Origin: Gammaproteobacteria bacterium
Lineage (GTDB): Bacteria > Pseudomonadota > Gammaproteobacteria > Chromatiales > Chromatiaceae
Length of the DNA: 7,847 nucleotides
NCBI GenBank assembly: GCA_029287695.1
Contig: JARFQQ010000024.1
Coordinates: 1-7,847, forward strand
Direction: 5' to 3'
Made by a program: the position numbers and the translations under genes. The notes under the pieces were generated by a model. The model was given only the letters and a program-made list of their open reading frames with translations. It did not search any database and was not told the DNA's origin. Shown in pieces: positions 6,396 to 7,847 of the stretch. How positions within the stretch are numbered: position 1 is the first letter of the stretch; each line of letters starts with the position of its first letter.

Positions 6396-6446
6396 CTGAC
6401 AAGGGAGAAACTACTCCCTGACAGTAACGGATGCAATGCATGTCAG
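6396..6446. promoter_or_regulatory. Hairpin and CTGACA repeats upstream of the histidine phosphatase gene
   Basis: In the gap between the xthA stop and the phosphatase start there is a perfect 6-bp inverted repeat, AGGGAG (6402-6407) and CTCCCT (6414-6419), with a 6-nt loop. It is overlapped or flanked by direct repeats CTGACA at 6396-6401 and 6418-6423, 22 bp apart. A third copy lies in inverse orientation at 6441-6446. Spacing near two helical turns would suit an operator. The hairpin could also be a weak terminator after xthA, but no T-run follows it on the minus strand. No convincing -35/-10 pair was found. Confidence 0.3.
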
Positions 6447-6477
6447 CGTGCTTCCGGGACAGAAAAGCAACAGCCGG

Positions 6478-7290
6478 CTAGAGCGCAAACTCCGTCCAGA
6501 CCGGGCAATGGTCCGAGGGCTTCTCCATACTGCGAATTGTGTAGTCGATGCCTGTCGCCCTGAGTTTATTCTCAAGTGCTTTCGTCGCGAGTATGAGGTC
6601 GATACGCAGTCCACGCCTGGGCTCGCGCTCGAACCCCCTGCTGCGGTAATCGAACCAGCTGAAGAGATCACTCGTCTCCGGGTTGGCCTCGCGGAATGTG
6701 TCACTCAATCCCCAGTCAAGCAGCTTCTGCATCCACTCTCGCTCTTCGGGCAAGAAGCTGCACTTGCCCGTCCTGAGCCAGCGCTTCGCGTTGTCCTGCC
6801 CGATACCGATATCGAGGTCTGTCGGCGCGATGTTCATGTCGCCGATGACCGTGATGTTTTCCGCATTCCGCAGACTGTCGAGATGAATCAGCAGGTCCGC
6901 GTAGAACTGCCGCTTGCAGGGAAACTTGGTTTCGTGATCCCTGCTCTCGCCCTGCGGGAAGTAACCGTTGACAACCGTTATCTGCTCACCGGAAGCGGCC
7001 TCGTAGGTCCCGGTAATGAGACGCCGCTGGGAGTCATCATTGTCAGTCGCGTATCCTTTCCTGATCTCGAGCGGCGGTTTTTTCGAAAGCAGCGCAACCC
7101 CGTAGTGGGCCTTTTGCCCGTGGAACTCGGCGTGATAGCCAATATCCCGAACCATCTCCAGCGGAAAATCCGGATCCTGCACCTTGGTCTCCTGCAGACC
7201 GATGACATCGGGATCAAGCGTATCCCGGATAGCTTCGAGTTGATGAGGCCTCGCACGCAGGCCATTAATGTTGAATGAGACGATTTTCAT
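6478..7290 (-). CDS. xthA: Exodeoxyribonuclease III (AP endonuclease)
   Basis: This Mg-dependent enzyme cuts DNA at abasic sites and removes nucleotides and blocked ends from 3' termini in base-excision repair. The 270-aa product aligns along its whole length with E. coli XthA (268 aa). Expected active-site residues are all visible: Asn7 ([10 protein letters not shown]), Glu34 (LQETK), Tyr110 (NGYFPQGES), Asp151 and Asn153 ([13 protein letters not shown]), Asp231 (RIDL) and the Asp260-His261 pair (KPSDHCPVW). [15 protein letters not shown] (173-187) is also strongly conserved. The start ATG at 7290 has AAGGA at 7296-7300, 5 nt away. The 62-aa gene ends 9 bp upstream, so the two are probably one transcript driven from the promoter near 7523-7551. 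The close match to the E. coli form is the best clue that the organism is a gammaproteobacterium. Confidence 0.97.
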   Translation of the reverse strand: MKIVSFNINGLRARPHQLEAIRDTLDPDVIGLQETKVQDPDFPLEMVRDIGYHAEFHGQKAHYGVALLSKKPPLEIRKGYATDNDDSQRRLITGTYEAASGEQITVVNGYFPQGESRDHETKFPCKRQFYADLLIHLDSLRNAENITVIGDMNIAPTDLDIGIGQDNAKRWLRTGKCSFLPEEREWMQKLLDWGLSDTFREANPETSDLFSWFDYRSRGFEREPRRGLRIDLILATKALENKLRATGIDYTIRSMEKPSDHCPVWTEFAL

Positions 7291-7295
7291 GGCGA

Positions 7296-7300
7296 TCCTT
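7296..7300 (-). promoter_or_regulatory. Ribosome-binding site of xthA overlapping the upstream stop codon
   Basis: AAGGA on the minus strand, 5 nt before the xthA ATG, shares its first base with the TAA stop (7302-7300) of the 62-aa gene. This arrangement is typical of translational coupling. Confidence 0.6.
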
Positions 7301-7488
7301 TATTTTTCCAGGTTGCCCATAACGAGCGGATCTGCATATTCGGAATAGAGAAAATCACGCATCGCCGCGACCGTGATGCGGATGCGTTCCTCCTGCTGCG
7401 GATAGGCAGCAAGCGCTGCCTCCTCATAGCGCAGCAGTGACTCCTCGAGACGGTTCTCGTCAAAAACCCAGATACGGCCAGTTTTCAT
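7300..7488 (-). CDS. Uncharacterised 62-aa protein upstream of xthA
   Basis: I do not recognise this protein. From ATG 7488 it has 62 residues: a short start MKTGRIWVFD that looks like a beta strand, then two probable amphipathic helices (about 11-28 and 32-50), then a short tail DPLVMGNLEK. It is rich in Glu, Arg and Ala, has no cysteine, no signal peptide and no membrane segment, and is probably cytoplasmic. The frame is open back to 7620, but those 44 codons run across the putative promoter at 7523-7551 and give an unlikely protein sequence, so ATG 7488 is preferred. The ribosome-binding site is weak (GAAG, 5-8 nt away). It ends 9 bp before xthA, with the xthA ribosome-binding site overlapping its stop, which supports it being a real expressed gene. 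A link to DNA repair would be only a guess from position. Confidence 0.6.
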   Translation of the reverse strand: MKTGRIWVFDENRLEESLLRYEEAALAAYPQQEERIRITVAAMRDFLYSEYADPLVMGNLEK

Positions 7489-7522
7489 GCAGCTTCGGTC
7501 ATCAATGTGAATCAGGAGGAAG

Positions 7523-7551
7523 ATTGTAGTGAATGCGCGCGGCAGTATGAA
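7523..7551 (-). promoter_or_regulatory. Probable sigma70 promoter for the 62-aa gene and xthA
   Basis: On the minus strand TTCATA (7551-7546, 4 of 6 consensus) is followed after exactly 17 bp by TACAAT (7528-7523, 5 of 6). Transcription would start near 7516, leaving a leader of about 28 nt before ATG 7488. This is the best hexamer pair I found in the 179-bp gap. Confidence 0.45.
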
Positions 7552-7569
7552 GCCGTTGTCTGTCGGGTA

Positions 7570-7603
7570 ATTCCCCGCGCCAGACCCCGGGCACGCGCGG
7601 AAT
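7570..7603. repeat. Imperfect inverted repeat in the pgi-xthA gap
   Basis: ATTCC (7570-7574) pairs with GGAAT (7599-7603), and GCGC (7577-7580) pairs with GCGC (7595-7598), leaving a 2-nt bulge and a 14-nt loop. It lies between the pgi hairpin and the putative promoter. It could be a structured end of the pgi transcript or simple chance in GC-rich DNA. It does not resemble the REP-like units at 201-260. Confidence 0.25.
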
Positions 7604-7641
7604 GGCCGGGCGGCTGGCATTCATATTCATGCGAAAGTGCT

Positions 7642-7660
7642 GCCGCCACGAAAAGGCGGT
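7642..7660 (-). terminator. Hairpin just after pgi, weak terminator candidate
   Basis: Read on the minus strand, CCGCC (7659-7655) and GGCGG (7647-7643) form a 5-bp GC stem with a 7-nt loop, starting 8 nt after the pgi stop codon. There is no T-run after it, so intrinsic termination would be poor; it may instead protect the mRNA 3' end. Confidence 0.3.
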
Positions 7661-7667
7661 CCCGGGA

Positions 7668-7847
7668 TTACGCATCCGTGTCGACCATGTGTGCCTGTAT
7701 GTAATGCATGAGGCCTGTCGTGGAGGCATCATGCTCGCCGACACGCAGGCTCGCAAGTTGCTTGTAGAGCGGCACTGCAAGCTTCTTGCCGAGCTCGACG
7801 CCCCACTGGTCGAACGAGTTGAGCTGCCAGATGACCCCTTGCACGAA
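7668..7847 (-). CDS. pgi: Glucose-6-phosphate isomerase, C-terminal 59 residues (5' part beyond window edge)
   Basis: The frame is open from the right edge to TAA at 7670-7668. It begins [21 protein letters not shown], the second signature region of phosphoglucose isomerase. The lysine of VELGK (fragment residue 21) matches the conserved active-site lysine near the C terminus of the E. coli enzyme. [14 protein letters not shown] corresponds to the E. coli HDSSTNGLINRYKA tail. The enzyme interconverts glucose 6-phosphate and fructose 6-phosphate in the cytoplasm. The fragment has no internal stop and ends at the normal place, so the gene is cut only by the window. It is followed by a small hairpin and a 179-bp gap, and is probably transcribed apart from xthA. 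Confidence 0.95.
   Translation of the reverse strand, partial: FVQGVIWQLNSFDQWGVELGKKLAVPLYKQLASLRVGEHDASTTGLMHYIQAHMVDTDA

Noticed and set aside
6436..7278. A 280-codon plus-strand frame opposite xthA
   Set aside because: It is the antisense shadow of a gene with every active-site residue in place.
7489..7620. A 106-aa version of the small protein upstream of xthA
   Set aside because: Its first 44 codons cross the likely promoter and inverted repeat and give a Pro/Gly/Arg-rich start unlike the rest; ATG 7488 fits the transcription start better.
1..7847. Mobile element, defence island, CRISPR array or biosynthetic cluster
   Set aside because: No transposase, integrase, repeat array, toxin-antitoxin pair, nuclease-defence module or synthase domain is visible; the genes are metabolic and maintenance genes in ordinary spacing.

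Overview
The window looks like an ordinary chromosomal segment from a gammaproteobacterium. The intact exonuclease III follows the Escherichia coli XthA layout almost residue for residue. It sits with alanine dehydrogenase, a Lon-related protease, a PrpE-type acyl-CoA synthetase and glucose-6-phosphate isomerase. Base composition is moderately GC-rich by eye, with one conspicuously AT-rich patch near 5145-5217. I see no insertion sequence, prophage gene, CRISPR array, tRNA or rRNA. I also see no convincing undescribed multi-gene system; the unusual content is small: a REP-type inverted pair, two uncharacterised small proteins and some promoter or operator-like sites.

Layout, left to right. 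The plus strand carries the last 59 codons of a propionyl-CoA synthetase-like enzyme (2-181). A 108-bp gap follows, largely filled by two inverted REP-like units (201-260), then a metallo-beta-lactamase-fold hydrolase (290-1246). This gene converges, with a 12-bp gap, on a long block of minus-strand genes. In transcription order from the right edge the block is: the C-terminal end of glucose-6-phosphate isomerase (7847-7668); a 179-bp gap with a plausible sigma70 promoter; a 62-aa uncharacterised protein (7488-7300); exonuclease III (7290-6478); a 105-bp gap with a hairpin and CTGACA repeats; a secreted histidine phosphatase (6372-5767); a SLOG-superfamily 'molybdenum carrier'-like protein (5756-5271); a 101-bp AT-rich gap; a small lipoprotein (5169-4840); alanine dehydrogenase (4825-3737); and an 808-aa Lon-related protease (3685-1259).

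Spacing suggests three short transcription units on the minus strand: the 62-aa gene with xthA (9-bp gap), the histidine phosphatase with the SLOG protein (10-bp gap), and the lipoprotein with ald (14-bp gap), perhaps reading on into the protease gene 51 bp later. The functions are metabolic and maintenance ones: acyl-CoA activation, alanine/pyruvate interconversion, glycolysis, base-excision repair and proteolysis. No pathway links all of them. Several starts were moved downstream of the longest reading frame because of ribosome-binding sites (MBL hydrolase, ald, histidine phosphatase) or promoter position (62-aa gene).
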